A stretch of DNA of 64,000 nt from assembly GCA_023376005.1 (NCBI GenBank), contig CM042145.1, forward strand, positions 94,808,322 through 94,872,321, in the 5' to 3' direction. Made by a program: the position numbers and the translations under genes. The stretch is from Doryteuthis pealeii (lineage: Eukaryota > Mollusca > Cephalopoda > Myopsida > Loliginidae). Each line of letters opens with the position of its first letter. The stretch's first letter is position 1. The notes beneath the pieces are model-generated. The model was not told the origin of the DNA. It made no database searches and worked only from the letters and a program-made list of their open reading frames with translations. Positions 40,000-51,804 of this stretch are shown here, one piece after another.

Positions 40000-40480
40000 A
40001 AAGCTTCAAAGCGCTGAAAATGCACAGAATTGTTTCGTGCGGCTATTGGCAACGTTGTTTGTGGTTGTGCCTCTGATATGGCCTGTACATGGCGCGCGCC
40101 TGTCCTGCGCTGCGCCTGGTCCTGCGCGCACCTCTCTGCAAACGCTCAGTGTTGGCAGCCATTTCTGATGGAGATTCCGGTTAACGCTACGCAATTGTTA
40201 AGTTTGAGCAATTAGGTCGGTTTGTTGAACGCAAAGGCATTGAAACGATTGAATTCATTGGCCTAGTTAGGAAGTGTATGACAGTCCTACAGGATATCGA
40301 AGCGTCCGCAAAGATGCTGTAGAGTATTTTGCGACGACGAGCGACGACGAGATCCAACGCTTTCTCAACAACATGGCGCTAGCTGGTATGGACATGGGCA
40401 TACAACTGCTACAAAGGGCCTGGAAAAAGGCATCGGAACCGAAATTTTGCGAATTTGTGTAGAAAAATAAATAGAAGTCA
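40000..40480 (-). other. Unrecognised, possibly old coding sequence
   Basis: Moderately GC-rich. Short frames occur on both strands, e.g. AISDGDFRVTLPHIVKF-like in the mirror (57,271-57,492 minus) and VRKDAVEYFATT (plus, 40,274). Frame is broken by indels and differs between arms. I do not recognise the family. Confidence 0.25.
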
Positions 40481-40794
40481 AACTTTAAAATGATTAAAAA
40501 ATCAGTGAAAAATCACATAAATTATACGGCTGTGCTATCTTCCACCCGGTGTCGCTGCAGATAAACACCCGTCTGGTAAAAAATGAGACTGTCCAAATCG
40601 TCCAATGATAAATGCAAAAATGGAAATCCTGAGTAACATGGGGTCGTCACTCAGCTAAATAATGGACCATTCATTTTATCATAAAGAAAGAGAATGGGAA
40701 AAGACAGAAGAGTGGTTTGGGTGCACGAATGCGAAAACATGTATAATAAATGAAAAGTAAAAGAAGGACGAAAAGAAGAAAGAGTGAGGAGAGC

Positions 40795-40823
40795 GAGGCG
40801 AGAGAGAGAAGGTGAGGAGCGGG

Positions 40824-40860
<37 letters not shown>

Positions 40861-40862
40861 CA
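40795..40862. repeat. (GA)n with G7-9 run
   Basis: GA repeats then GGGGGGG. The mirror (about 56,641-56,720) has CT with much longer C runs. Confidence 0.85.
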
Positions 40863-41239
40863 GAGAGATAAAATCAAGATATTAACTGTATTCAACTATT
40901 TATCAATAGTTCTAAGTAACATATCAAACGATGTAATTATTAAATAATTATACTGTGGTATATCCAGCAGGTCCTTAAATAGATAGTGTCAGTATGTGGA
41001 TATGTTTTATATCCGAAATCTTACACAAATGCACATTTCACAGACAGACGCGCATAGACATAATTCATTCAGAAAATTTATTGAAAAGCTCACTGTTAAA
41101 CCAAGAATAAATTATGTATTAAAAACGTTTTTATTTTTATTTTCTAAAGAATAAAAAAATAACTTGAGAAAATAGTGCAAGTGTGTTAAACTCAGATGTA
41201 CAACCTACCATTCCCAATGAGCAGGGATTGTGAACACAT

Positions 41240-41460
41240 TACGTTAATTTCTTAAGCGGATTTTAACAGGTTTGAATTCAGAGTTGTCTTTCTCCCTTAG
41301 CTGTTGCCATACAATAGTTAAGACTGCCAGTCTGCGCTCTGCTGGAGGAAAAATAGGGAATCGTTCCATAACACGGGTATAGCGCTATGTGAAAATGCAA
41401 CGACCCTCGTACGTGTGATTTGAACTCGTCACGGCATGACGCATGTTCCTCGAAAAATAC
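41240..41460 (-). mobile_element. SINE family B
   Basis: 'TTTTAACAGGTTTGAATTCAGAG', 'GGGTATAGCGCTATGTG', 'GATTTGAACTCGTC'. Mirrored at 56,035-56,250. Confidence 0.75.
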
Positions 41461-41494
41461 CATTACATAATGGCCGTTTCCCCTAGCGTCATTG

Positions 41495-41885
41495 CGTGTG
41501 GTGTGCGCGCGCGTGTGTATGTTGTTATAATTATAGTCTATAAACCAGATAGATATAATTTTTTAAACTAAACATGGAGTTACGTTTTAAGGGGGGTAAG
41601 CAACGACACAACACACACAACACACAATGCGCATACATAAGCACACGCACACGTGAGCATACTACACACACTGCGAGACTAGCTTGGCTAACCCTTTCCC
41701 CATGATTGGAGCTCTCAACCTAATGTTAAAATTATATGAGCATGTAAATTGAATCAACGCACTGAGAATAGAGCTGAGTGCGTTATGTGTGTGTGTGTGT
41801 ATGTTTGTGTATGTGTCTGTATGTGTGTTGGTGATGTATGTGCGTGTGTGCGTGTTGTTGTGTGTGTGTGTGTTGTGTGTTTGGA
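41495..41885. repeat. GT/CA-rich microsatellite cluster
   Basis: GT at 41,500-41,520 and 41,783-41,880, CA at 41,600-41,665, with interruptions. Mirrored at 55,595-55,905. Confidence 0.85.
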
Positions 41886-42389
41886 GAGAGAGAACGAGAG
41901 AAGGTGAGAAGAGAGAATCAAGGAAAAAATAGAGACAGAGAGAGTGGAAGGGAGAGTGTGAAGGGGGAGATTTAGTAGAAAAAAATGGCGTAACACTTCT
42001 ACTTGTGCAAATAGGAATCACTTTCTCTGATCTAACCCAAATCCCGGACAAAATAGCTATTTATTTTGCAAACTCCTTGGCTGCTCTTATCCATGGCTGC
42101 TGACCGTAAACACTATTCTTTGTTCTTTTATCTTATTTTTGCTCCGAACGAAAACCGAAAAGACCCGTTTGTTTGTTGACGGCATTCATGCGTTCCCAGT
42201 CGCCATTAAACTGCGATGGAGAGACATAACTACCGCATTCCGCCCACGCCTCGTAAGAGTGACCAAATTTCGAGCCAGGCATCAACTGGTCAGTTCAATG
42301 CGCCGTTCTATATTCGGCAACACCGTATCAACAGTCATGTACCGGTTGCCCACTTATTAGACAACTGCCTCATTCAACAGCAACTCCCA

Positions 42390-44150
42390 TCTTCTTTTAT
42401 TCTTCGGTGTTATTTTTTTTTATGTTTTTGTTTTTTGTTTTTTTGCATTGTTTTATTCTCTTTGTTTAGTTATTATCATTTCATGATTTTCCGGGTGGTT
42501 TTATTCGTTTTTTTTTCTTTCTCTTTTTTTTCTGTCTTTTTATCCTTATTCATGTTTTGTTGTTTTGTTGGTTTCTGTTCTCTGGTTTTCCGTTAAGTCA
42601 ATTAGCTTTCTACATTCGGCATTTCAACAATCTTCTTTCTTGAATGTAAGTTCTTTTATTTTTCTTTCTTTTTTTTTGTCGTTGTTGGATTCTTTTGTTC
42701 TTCTCTTTCTTCATCACCTCTGCTCGTCTGTCTGCTGGCTCTTTCTTTCTTTTTCTATTTCATTTATTTATTTTTTGAGAATCTTCGCAATTGCTTTTAA
42801 ACAATTCTATTACTTTACGTTTCTTTCCTTTATGACTGTATATTTTTTCTTTCATCTTGTCTTTCTTTCCTTTCTTTCTCTATTCATTTATTTTTCTAAG
42901 TCTTTCTTTTAGCGAATTCCCTTTGTCTTTCTTTCTTTCTTGTCTTTCCTTTCTTTCTTATTCATTAGATTTTCTATGTCTTTTTTTTTTTACGATTCCT
43001 TGTCCTTTCGTTCTTTCTTTTTTTTCTTCCTTTCTTTCTTTCTTTCTATTCCATTTTTTCTAAGTTTCGCAATTATTGTTCTCTTTTCTTTCTTTCTTTG
43101 TTTCTTTTATTTCATTTATTTTTCTATGCCTTTCTTTTTACGATCCTTTGTCTTTCTTTCTTTTTTTCTTTCTTTCTTTCTTCTTTCTTTCTTTCTTTCT
43201 TCTATTTTCATTATATTTCTAAGTCTTTGCAATTCTTTCTCTTTTCCTGATTTTCCTTGTCTGCTTTCTTTCTTTCTTTCTTCTTTCTTTTTTCTTTCTT
43301 TCTTTCTATTTCATTTATATTTCTAAGTCTTCGTCAATTTTCTTTTCCTCTTTCTTTTTTTCTTTCTTTCTTTCTTTTTTCGTTTTCTTTCCTTCTTCTT
43401 TCTTTCTTTCTTTCCTTCTATTTCAAGATCATTTATTTTTCTAACAGTCTTTCGCAATTCTTTTCTCCTTTCTTTTCTTTCTTTCTTTCTTTCTTTTTCC
43501 TTCTATTTTTCATTTATTTTTTTTGAAGACGCGCATTCTTTTCTACACATTTTAATTTCTCTTTTTCCCCTTTTTTTCTCCTCCCCCTTCCTTCTTCCTT
43601 TCTTCCGCTCATCTTTCTTTCGAGAACATATTTTCTTTTATTTCATGTATTTGTGTTCTCTTTCTTTCAGTAGCTATATTATCCTTTAATTTATCTAATT
43701 ACTATTTCCCTCTTCATGGTGTGCGTCTATCTTTTTCTTCATGTTATTTCTTTCCTTCTCTTTCTAATACATTTTCTCTTCATCTTGCTCTTCTTTAATG
43801 GCCTAGATTCTTCATTTGTCTTTCTTCTTTCGTATCTATCTCTTCTCCTTCTTTCTTTCTTTTCTTTCTTCTTCATTTGGCACTTCCATTTTTCTCTTTT
43901 CCTCTTACTTTGTATACATACATTCTCGTCCCTTAATTCATAACCTATATTCTTTCCTTTGCTTTCGCTCTTCTTCGTTATTATATTTCTTCTTTCATTT
44001 TTCTTCTTCGTCTTAATAGCCTGTTCTTTCTTCCTTCCCCTCTTCCTTCACCCTCTTCCTTCACCCTCTTCATCACCATCTATTTTACTTTCTTTTTTCC
44101 ATATCCTCCATTTTGTCTCTCTCCATTTGTCTCCCTTTCTGCCGCCTTCC
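42390..44150. repeat. 1.75-kb (TTTC)n polypyrimidine region
   Basis: TTTC repeats with recurring 'TATTTCATTTATTTTTCTAAGTCTT' words at about 100-120 bp spacing, indicating a higher-order tandem unit. Mirrored by the polypurine 53,415-55,075. Confidence 0.9.
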
Positions 44151-44739
44151 TTTCTACTCAGCCAAACGTGACAACTAATATAACGACCTAAAAAGCAAAT
44201 CTGGCAAGACGAGAGCCATCTATTTTTCATGTTGTTAGACTTGGCAGAATCATCTTCCAATATTCGACTAAAGCCTGTATGATAGCAGTTCCACGCAATT
44301 GTTGGGTAATTGCTGTAATCACAGCATAATTCAAGATGTTTCATCACACTCACACACACACCACTCACACACACTGTATCATTCAGATACACTGAAACCG
44401 TCCTAGATGAAAGTGAATCGACACATACTAAGAAAATTGCACATCCTTTCTGAGTAAATAGACTGGCCTGACCAAAATGATATTTACTGAGCTCTCAATA
44501 AACCATGACAAGAAATATACGTACTTATTTTTTAAATGTTGAAAAGAACCCATTATTAACATCTCTAAATTTTGCAAATATAGCATCTAAGTATTGTATG
44601 TATGTATGTTATGTATGTAATTTATCTATCCATCTATTAATCTATCTAGCTAGTTCCAGTCCGTCCATAGCTAATTTTTCTTTCTCGGTCACTTTGTCTC
44701 ATTCTCCATGTTTCCTCTATCCTCACTGTGTCTCTTTCT

Positions 44740-45250
44740 CTGCTTTCAGTTAAGTCTCTCTCTCTCTCTTTCTTTCTTTCCGTTCTCTCTCTCTCTCATC
44801 TCTCCTCTCTCTCTCTCTCTCTCTCTGATTATATATATTATATATATATATATATATATGTATATCAGTTCTATCTATCTCTTCCGGGTAAGCTCTCTCT
44901 CTCTCTCTGTCCTATCTCTCTCTCTCTATATATATATAAATATATATATTATAAATATCATATATATATGTTGAAAAATAAGTAATAAAGGAAAGAAAAT
45001 GTTGAATGATAAAATGTTTAATGAAAATACTAGAACACGTTTTGGCCGAGAGTTTGTCCATGTACACATTGTATTCTATTTATTACTATTTTAAATACTA
45101 GATAAAATAATAATAGAACAAATATAAATTCTTTTAAGTATACAAGAAAGGGCCTTCTCAGGGCAAGATGTTTGATATAGTGTTTGATATATATATAACA
45201 TATATAATATATATATATACATATATATATATGTGTGTGTGTGGTGGTGT
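44740..45250. repeat. CT, TA and GT microsatellite cluster
   Basis: CT at 44,755-44,826, TA at 44,830-44,865, CT 44,893-44,930, TA 44,930-44,975 and 45,187-45,230, then GT. Mirrored at 52,310-52,835. Confidence 0.9.
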
Positions 45251-45464
45251 GTATGTAGTGTGGTGTGCGCACGTGTGTGGTGTGATTATTTGTGTACTGT
45301 ACATAAAAGTCTATCTTGAGTTAGTAATCCTTGAGCCTCCGTACCATTAGATTACCATGTTCATCCTGCTGTAGCCTTGTCAGTGGTCGAAACATTTGTA
45401 ATCAAACTAGTCATTTGAAGAAATCAACACCATAAAAGTACCACTTGTAGGATATTTATTCACA

Positions 45465-45745
45465 TCTTGAAACCAGCCAAAAAGACGGCTAAGACATACT
45501 GGAAACTGCTGGTGAAGTAAGGACGAACACATAAGCTACCTTCTCCTATGGACTTACATATCGATACGTTCAGGATTGACCGACCTACAAAACTTACATT
45601 CATCCAACCGTGTATGGACACTGTATGCCGTTCTACAGGACGTATATAGTTTGACACGGACAGAGACGTAAGAGCTCAAGGAAATCCATGGCTGTCGGTA
45701 CGCCTTGATTGGTGATGGTGATAATGATGATGATGATCCACTGTA
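45465..45745 (+). pseudogene. RTE 3' end with (GAT)n tail
   Basis: Matches the 23.6-23.8 kb sequence (GGAAACTGCTGG; AAGGACGAACACATAAGC; GACCGACCTACAAAACTTACATTCATC) with many indels, ending GGTGATGATGATGATGATC. Mirrored at 51,850-52,135. Confidence 0.6.
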
Positions 45746-45748
45746 AGT

Positions 45749-45754
<6 letters not shown>

Positions 45755-45803
<49 letters not shown>

Positions 45804-45812
45804 AGATGGGGG
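45755..45812. repeat. (GA)n microsatellite
   Basis: GA repeats; mirrored by CT at 51,785-51,840. Confidence 0.95.
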
Positions 45813-45954
45813 TGGGAAAGAGCCAGTAGGGTTAGGCATGGAAAATTTTTTTATAAGGATAAATCAGCATATGCACATGGTTTTTTCTAATAGGTCGAGA
45901 CATGACATGTGGCGAAGTGATGAAGAAGTAAGATGAGAATGAGCAGTTGGGGTG

Positions 45955-46340
45955 AGTTTTGAACTATGCGTTGACGGAGTGAAGATAACATCCTATTTCT
46001 CGACATAATCACCATTCTCCAATATAATGTCCAGCTTTGAATAAGGAGCGTATCCCTACCCCGTAAATTCTCGTTGACTGGTTCTTTGAGCCACTTCTTT
46101 CAAAAAGGATATCCTTTCCTCGTCCCGGCAATAGTATGTTTGCCTTCTCAAACCCTCTTTTGATGGGTCGAAGGAGAATGATGTGATTATCCAGTGATGA
46201 GAGTGAAATCTTGTGAAGATGGCTTCAAAGAACATCAACAGAGATTTATAGGGGGGGTAGGAGTAAAGCTCTCATTCCGAAGTGGGAACATTGTTTATTG
46301 AGAACAACTGTGCTATACATGGAGAGTAGGGATGTATCCA
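45955..46340 (-). pseudogene. Mariner-like transposase C-terminal remnant
   Basis: Same element as 51,280-51,640, read on the minus strand, with different frameshifts. Mirror image; count once. Confidence 0.5.
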
Positions 46341-46399
46341 CTGAGGACCAGCTTCAAATTTTGATGTAGATAAGAAATATGTAAAAAGTAAAAGTTGTC

Positions 46400-46618
46400 G
46401 GGGCGGCCTAAAGTCGGTATCAGGCCAGTCAGTCGAGGGAGTCTAATTCCCTTTCAAGTAGATTTGTTGTGGTGTCTGAGTGGAGCTGCCACAACCACCA
46501 TCAGCTCCTTACTGTTTACGGCACATATCCCTGTGCTACTCATACGCAGTTGCGGAGGACCGGTACGAACTTGTGGTTTCTAGCAAACGCTCTAAACCGA
46601 CGATGCTAACCCGGCCCC
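46400..46618 (-). mobile_element. SINE family A
   Basis: 'GTCGGGGCGGCCTAAAGTCGG' is the family end; head near 46,600. Mirrored at 51,000-51,235, where A box TTAGCTCAGTCGGTGAGC is clear. Confidence 0.8.
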
Positions 46619-47030
46619 TGTATGATATATGTTTCGTGCTGGTAATTATACCTGTCCTAAACAAATGGCATTACTTTTGACCCTCTCGTATTTTTACAAC
46701 CCCGTATCGTTATATGTCTTTTGTTGTCTCGTTTCCCTCCATTACTAAATGAAAGAACTATAGTTAAGAAAGCCAAATTTACCCGAGGCAGTTTCCAAGT
46801 CATTGGTCAAATTGCATAATAAAAGTGTGAGGAACTGCCCAGAGGAAAGATTACTTGTAGACTAATACTGTTTAGAACTGTCTTTTAGTGCTTCAGAAAT
46901 CTATAAAAATGATAACATATCTTTAGACCCTCGCTTTCTTTTTCGTAAGAACCGAAACGGCTAGAATTTGTAACACGTTCAAATAACTCTAATCACACCC
47001 ACCCAAGATTTAACTAGCGTTTGGATTGAT
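46619..47030. other. Unclassified sequence
   Basis: Nothing recognised. Mirrors 50,525-50,995, which holds the C54 run. Confidence 0.35.
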
Positions 47031-47035
47031 GTGTA

Positions 47036-47115
47036 AAGGTTGGCTCAGTCGGTAGAGCGTTCGCTAGAAATCACAAGGGTTCCTAGTTTCGATACCGGCC
47101 CTCGCAACATATGAA
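47036..47115 (+). mobile_element. SINE family A head only
   Basis: GGCTCAGTCGGTAGAGCG and TTCGATACCGGC (A and B boxes) without the body. Mirrored at 50,440-50,520. Confidence 0.75.
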
Positions 47116-47204
47116 TAAATTGTTCCATAATTTTTTGCCTTTACCAGTCTACATTTTTACAAATGCGAATTAGTAAAGAACTGGCTAAGAAGGAAAAGAA
47201 ATTG

Positions 47205-47460
47205 CCGTAGTTTAGCTCAGTGCGGTCGAGTGTCGGCTGGGAATTCCAGGTTCCTAGTTCGATACCGTCTGCGCCAAACTCTCAGCGTATAGGAGCTACA
47301 GGGAGTGTGCGGTAAAGTAATGGAGCTTGGTAGTGTGGCGCACCACCTCAGATTGCTAAAAACAATCTCCTTGGTCTAGCGCTAATTAAAAAGGGATGGA
47401 CTATCTGAATCTGAACTAAGCTGATATCGACTTTAGGCCTCTCCCGTCGTCGACTTATTT
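47205..47460 (+). mobile_element. SINE family A, full
   Basis: TTTAGCTCAGTGCGGTCGAG, TAGTTCGATACCG, body and 'GATATCGACTTTAGGCC' end. Mirrored at 50,090-50,345. Confidence 0.8.
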
Positions 47461-47525
47461 GATATATATATGTAAGATTTTTTTTGGGTTTTTTTTTTTA
47501 GAAGCATTGTGATTATTATTAATTT

Positions 47526-47760
47526 ATATTTGCTTGAAGCAATTAAATTGCGTATATCGAATAAAATTCGATAATGTATAGAAGATGATAATGACAGTGA
47601 TATTTCGTAAAGAACTATTTATTCGGTGTGTAGAAACAGTCTGTACGATGTCTAGCACACCGAATAATCTTTACCAAATTCACTGTGTCATTATTATCTT
47701 CTATAATTATCGAAATTTTATGCGATATAACCATTGTAATTGCATTCAAGTAAAAATATA
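47526..47760. mobile_element. Small fold-back of truncated hammerhead SINE (family 1)
   Basis: Outer ends GCTTGAAGCAATT... and ...AATTGCATTCAAG; the arms carry the family 1 tail (ATTCGATAAT, AGAAGATGATAATGACA, TTCGGTGTGTAG). The junction keeps GAAACAGTCTGTACGAT, i.e. the GAAA/stem III/cleavage-site part of the hammerhead, but CTGATGA and stem II are lost. Mirrored at 49,793-50,025. Confidence 0.7.
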
Positions 47761-47764
47761 AATA

Positions 47765-47860
47765 ATAATAATAATAAATAATTATATAATATTATATATA
47801 TATAATATAATATTATATTATATATATATATATATATCGTGTGTGTGTGTGTGTGTGTTA
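47765..47860. repeat. (AAT)n, (TA)n and (GT)n microsatellites
   Basis: Compound tract next to the small fold-back; mirrored at 49,695-49,795. Confidence 0.9.
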
Positions 47861-48034
47861 AAGATTATGTAAGTAGCGACATCGATTAACAGATAGGAAA
47901 CATTGAATTGAAAGCATTTTTAAATAACTTTAGCAGTACTAACTGCCCACTTTTACCAACACTTCATATTTGAACTACTTCTGCAGCATCTTTTTTCTTT
48001 TATTTTCATATGCTGTATAACTTGGTAATGAACA

Positions 48035-48290
48035 AATAAAGCGACGGGAGTGACCTACTGGTCGGTATCAGCCAGACAGGCGGGCAAGTCTACCCGTTTC
48101 ACTAGAACTTAGACCGGAAGATCTTTTGCGTCCTGATGTGGAGTGCACAGCCTACCATCAGCTCTCATTTTTCCGCACAGTTACTGTGCTACTCATAACG
48201 TAGTTAATGAGAGTCGGTATTTGACGCCTGAACATTGTGGTTTAAGCCGGAATACTCTACGGCGCTTTGCTCAGAGGGCCGGCATAAAAT
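48035..48290 (-). mobile_element. SINE family A
   Basis: Body in reverse ('GAGTGACCTACTGGTCGGTATCAGCC', 'GTCGGTATTTGACGC'); head near 48,285. Mirrored at 49,265-49,525. Confidence 0.75.
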
Positions 48291-48360
48291 TGTATAAATA
48301 CTTTTAAAAAGAAACAGCACATAAATAGAAACTGTATGTATTTTCTGTGTACAGCATATT

Positions 48361-48807
48361 GGTTGGTTTGTTTGGCTGGTTGGTTGGTTTTACGGCATGT
48401 CAACCCTTGGGTTGATTTTTGTGGAAGACGTTTTGTTTTATTTCATTTGCTTGTGGTATTCATTTTTTTTTTCCAAAATTTTAACAAACAGATTTTTTAA
48501 AACTCATTTTAAATGATCTGTTCAACCTGTAGATAAGACCGGTAACAGCAGCTGACCAGGGGGATCTGGGAGTAATGACATTGAAGGTATACTCCACTCC
48601 CCGGTTTCTAAATTGGAACCTCAGCACTTAGATGCATTTAACTCATACAAAGAAAACTACGCCCTCCACCACCACGCATTTTTGAGGGGGCACATATGGA
48701 TAAAAAAGGGTTGGGGTTGCCATTTGAAAGAATACGAATTGGGCTTGACGTGTACCAGCCGATTGAACGTAGTTTGGGACTGCCCGTATCGCCCAAGTAA
48801 TAGCTGA
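48361..48807 (+). repeat. Repeat family C copy containing the fold-back point
   Basis: TTTTACGGCATGTCAACCC start, then the family modules to 'GACGTGTACCAGCCGATTGA' and 'CCCGTATCGCCCAAGTAATAG'. It is contiguous up to about 48,807, where the sequence jumps to the reverse complement of 48,751. Confidence 0.75.
48752..48807. repeat. Unpaired loop of giant inverted repeat
   Basis: 56 bases that continue the family C consensus from the left arm and have no counterpart in the right arm. Borders: CTTGACGTG on the left, CACGTCAAG on the right. Confidence 0.85.
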
Positions 48808-49264
48808 TCACGTCAAGGCAATCGTATTTTTCAATGGCAATCCCCAACCCCTTTTTATCACGATATGTGCCTAAAATGCGGTGGTCGGAGGGCGTTAGTT
48901 TTCTTTGTATGATGTTAAATCTGCATCTAGTGCTGAGGTTCCAATTTAGAACTCTGGAGTGGGTATCCTTCATTGTCATACTCCCAGATCCACCTGGTCC
49001 AGTGTGTTACGGTCTTATCTACTGGGTTTGTTTGGGGGGTTGAACAAGATATAAAATGAGTTTAAAAATGCTGTTTAAAATTTTGGAAAAAAAAATGAAT
49101 ACCAATCAGAAGAATAAAACGAAAAAACGTCCTTCCACAAAAAATCAACCCAAGGGTTGACATGCCGGTAAAACAACCAACCAGCCAAACAAACAACCAA
49201 ATATCTGTACACAGCAAATACACTACAGTTTCTATTTATGTGCGTTTCTTTTAAAAGTTATCAA

Positions 49265-49525
49265 TGTTATGCCGGCCTCTGAGCTAAGCGCCGGTAGGTA
49301 ATCCGGCCTAGAACCACAATGTCCGGGTTCAATACCGACTCTCATTAATCAACGTATGAGTAGCACAGGTAACTGTGGCGGAAAAAATGGAGAGCTGAAG
49401 GTAAGGTGTGGCACTCCAGCTCCAGACTGCAAAGAATCTCACTGGTCTATGTTAGTGAAAACGGGATAGACTTGCCCCGTGTCTGGCTGATACCGAACAG
49501 TAGGCACTCCGTCGACTTTATTTGT
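49265..49525 (+). mobile_element. SINE family A (mirror of 48,035-48,290)
   Basis: Head 'GAGCTAAGCGCCGGTAGG', 'GGTTCAATACCGAC', body with GGCACTCCAGC, end 'GATACCGAACAGTAGGC'. Confidence 0.75.
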
Positions 49526-49792
49526 TCATGACAAGTTATGACAGCATTGAAATAAAAGAAAACAGTGCTGCAAAGTAGTCAATATGAAGTGTTTGGTAAA
49601 ACCGTGCAGTTAAGTACTGCTCAAAGTTTTATTTAAAATGCTTTCAATCGAATGTTTCTATCTAATCGTGTTCAAGCTACTTACAATAACTTTAACACAC
49701 ACACCACACACAGGATATATATATATATATATATATTATATATAATATATATATATATATATTATTATTATATTATTATTATATTATTATTT

Positions 49793-50025
49793 ATATTTTT
49801 TACTTGATGCAATTACAATCGTAATATCGCATAAAATTCGATAATATAGAAGATAATAATGACAGTGATTTTTGGGTTAAAGAATTATTCGGTGTGTGAA
49901 CATCGAGCAGACTGTTTCTACAACACCGGAATAGTTCTTTACCGAAATTCACTTGTCTTTTATCTCTATAATTTATCGAATTTTATTCGATATACGCATT
50001 TTATTGCTTCAAGCAAAAATATAAT
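49793..50025. mobile_element. Small fold-back (mirror of 47,526-47,760)
   Basis: Same tail modules; the junction is more damaged (AACATCGAGCAGACTGTTTC) than in the left arm. Confidence 0.65.
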
Positions 50026-50089
50026 AATAATATTCCAAGCCAATGCTCTAAAAAAAAAAAACCAAAAATCTTACATATATATATAGAAG

Positions 50090-50345
50090 TAAAGTCGACG
50101 ACGGGGAGGCCTAAAGTCGGTATCAGCCTTAGTTCAGATCAGAATAGTCCATCCCCTTTTTAAGATAGCGCTAGAACCAGAGAAATTTGTTTTAGCATCT
50201 GAAGGTGGTGCCGCCACACCTACCATCAGCTCATTACTTTAACCGGCACAGATCCCTGTGCTCCTATACGCTGAGTGGCGAGGACCGGATCGACTAGGAA
50301 CCTTGGGATTCCCACGAACACTCGACCGACTGAACTAAACTAGCA
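50090..50345 (-). mobile_element. SINE family A (mirror of 47,205-47,460)
   Basis: 'AAGTCGGTATCAGCC', 'GCCGCCACACCTACCATCAGC' and head 'GATCGACTAGGAACC'. Confidence 0.75.
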
Positions 50346-50439
50346 TTTCTTTCCTTCTAGCCCAGGTTTTTACGAATTCGAATATTGTAAAAATTAGACT
50401 GGTAAAGCAAAAATATGGAACAGATTTATATATGTTGGC

Positions 50440-50520
50440 GAGGGCGGTATCGGAACTAGGAACCTTGTGTTTCTAGCCGAACGCCTACCGAACTGGAGCC
50501 AGACCTTTTACACATCAATT
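50440..50520 (-). mobile_element. SINE family A head (mirror of 47,036-47,115)
   Basis: GGCGGTATCGGAACTAGGAACC and TAGCCGAACGCCTACCG. Confidence 0.7.
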
Positions 50521-50705
50521 CCAAATCGCTAGTTAAATCTGTGATGAAGAGTTATTTGAAGTGTACAATTTAGCGTCGGTTTCTTACCGAAAAGAAAGCG
50601 AGGTCTAAAAAGATATGTTATCATTTTTTTTTAGATTCTTGAAGCAACTAAATGACCAAGTTCTGAAACCAGAATAGTCTACAAGTAATCATTCCTCTGG
50701 ACAGT

Positions 50706-50706
<1 letters not shown>

Positions 50707-50760
<54 letters not shown>
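50707..50760. repeat. C54 homopolymer absent from the mirror arm
   Basis: 54 consecutive C flanked by GGACAGTA and TCCTCACAC. The left arm (about 46,828-46,845) has only a few bases between the corresponding flanks. Confidence 0.9.
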
Positions 50761-50763
<3 letters not shown>

Positions 50764-50999
50764 TCACACTGTATTAGTTGAAAATTTGACCTGACTGGAA
50801 CTTGGCCTCGGAAATATTGTCTGCTTTCGTAATATAGTTCTTTTCCATTAGTAATGGAGGGAAACGAAGTACAACCAAAAGAAAAATATACGATACTGGT
50901 TAAAATACGAGATGTTTTTGTGTCCAAAAGTATGCCATTTTGTTTAGGATCAGGCAGGTTAAATTTACCAGCACAGAAAAATCGTTAATTTGCAACAGG

Positions 51000-51235
51000 G
51001 GCGGGTTAGCTCAGTCGGTGAGCGTTTGGCTAGATAAACTCAACAAGCGGGTTCGATAGCCGGCCTCGCCACTGCGTATGATAGCACAGGGATATTGTGC
51101 GGTATAAGGAGCTGATGGTGGGTGTGGCGCTCCACCTCAGACACAAAACAATCTCTTCAAAAGGGATAGACTCCTGCTGACTGGCTGATACCGACTTTAG
51201 GCCGCCCCGACAACTTTACTTTTACTTTTTATATC
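51000..51235 (+). mobile_element. SINE family A (mirror of 46,400-46,618)
   Basis: GGGTTAGCTCAGTCGGTGAGCG, GGGTTCGATAGCCGGCC, GGTGTGGCGCTCCACCTCAG, and end GATACCGACTTTAGGCCGCC: the best-preserved family A copy. Confidence 0.85.
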
Positions 51236-51279
51236 ATACATCAAAATGAAGCTGGTCCTCAGTGGATCAGCTCCTACTC

Positions 51280-51640
51280 CTCCATATAGTCACAGTGTCC
51301 TCAAATAACAATTTTCCACTTTCGATGAGAGCATTATGCCCTACGCCCATAAAATTCTGTTGAGCTGTTCTTTGAGCCACTTCTTCAACTCAGATTCAAC
51401 TTCCTATCACTGATAATGCACTATCATTCTCTTCGGACCATAAAAGAGGGGTTTGAGCAGCAAATCATTATTGGCAGGGACAGGAAGGAATCTGTTTTGA
51501 AGAGTGCTCAAGAACAGTCTACGGATTTTCGGGTAGGGATACATGCTCTTATTCAAAGCTGGAACATTACTATTGAGAGAAATGGTGACTATGTGGAAGA
51601 AATAGGGATGTTATCTCACCCGTCAACGCATAGGTTCAAA
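51280..51640 (+). pseudogene. Mariner-like transposase C-terminal remnant
   Basis: The frame 51,416-51,712 includes IIIGRDRKESVLKSAQEQST, DFRVGIHALIQSWNITIERN and GDYVEE. The spacing of 'GI..L..RW..CIE..GDYVE' is the usual C-terminal end of many mariner transposases; here RW is SW and C is T. The catalytic domain lies outside this fragment or is destroyed. Confidence 0.55.
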
Positions 51641-51784
51641 ACTCACCCTAAACTCTCCATTCCTCACTCTTACTCTTCATCACTCGCCACATGTCGATGT
51701 CTCGACCTATAGAAAATCCATGTGCATTATGCTGATTTATCTTAATAAATTTCCATGCTAACCTACTGGCTCTTTCCACCCCAT

Positions 51785-51804
51785 CTCTCTCTCTCTCTCT
51801 CTCG

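Larger units (their letters stand above)
33428..48751 (+). repeat. Left arm of giant inverted repeat
   Basis: 15.3 kb that recurs as reverse complement at 48,808-64,000. Anchors: 33,428 with 64,000; GCACCTCGCGTGGTG at 35,304 with 62,161-62,175; TTGGTTTGTTTGGCTGGTTGG at 48,362 with 49,174-49,195; GGGCTTGACGTG near 48,745 with CACGTCAAG at 48,808. The sum of mirrored coordinates drifts between about 97,430 and 97,630, showing net indels. See findings for the artefact argument. Confidence 0.93.

Noticed and set aside
40000..40480. Transposase C-terminus (mariner/IS630 type)
   Set aside because: Weak resemblance of short peptides only; frames are broken and motif order is not convincing, so left as unrecognised.
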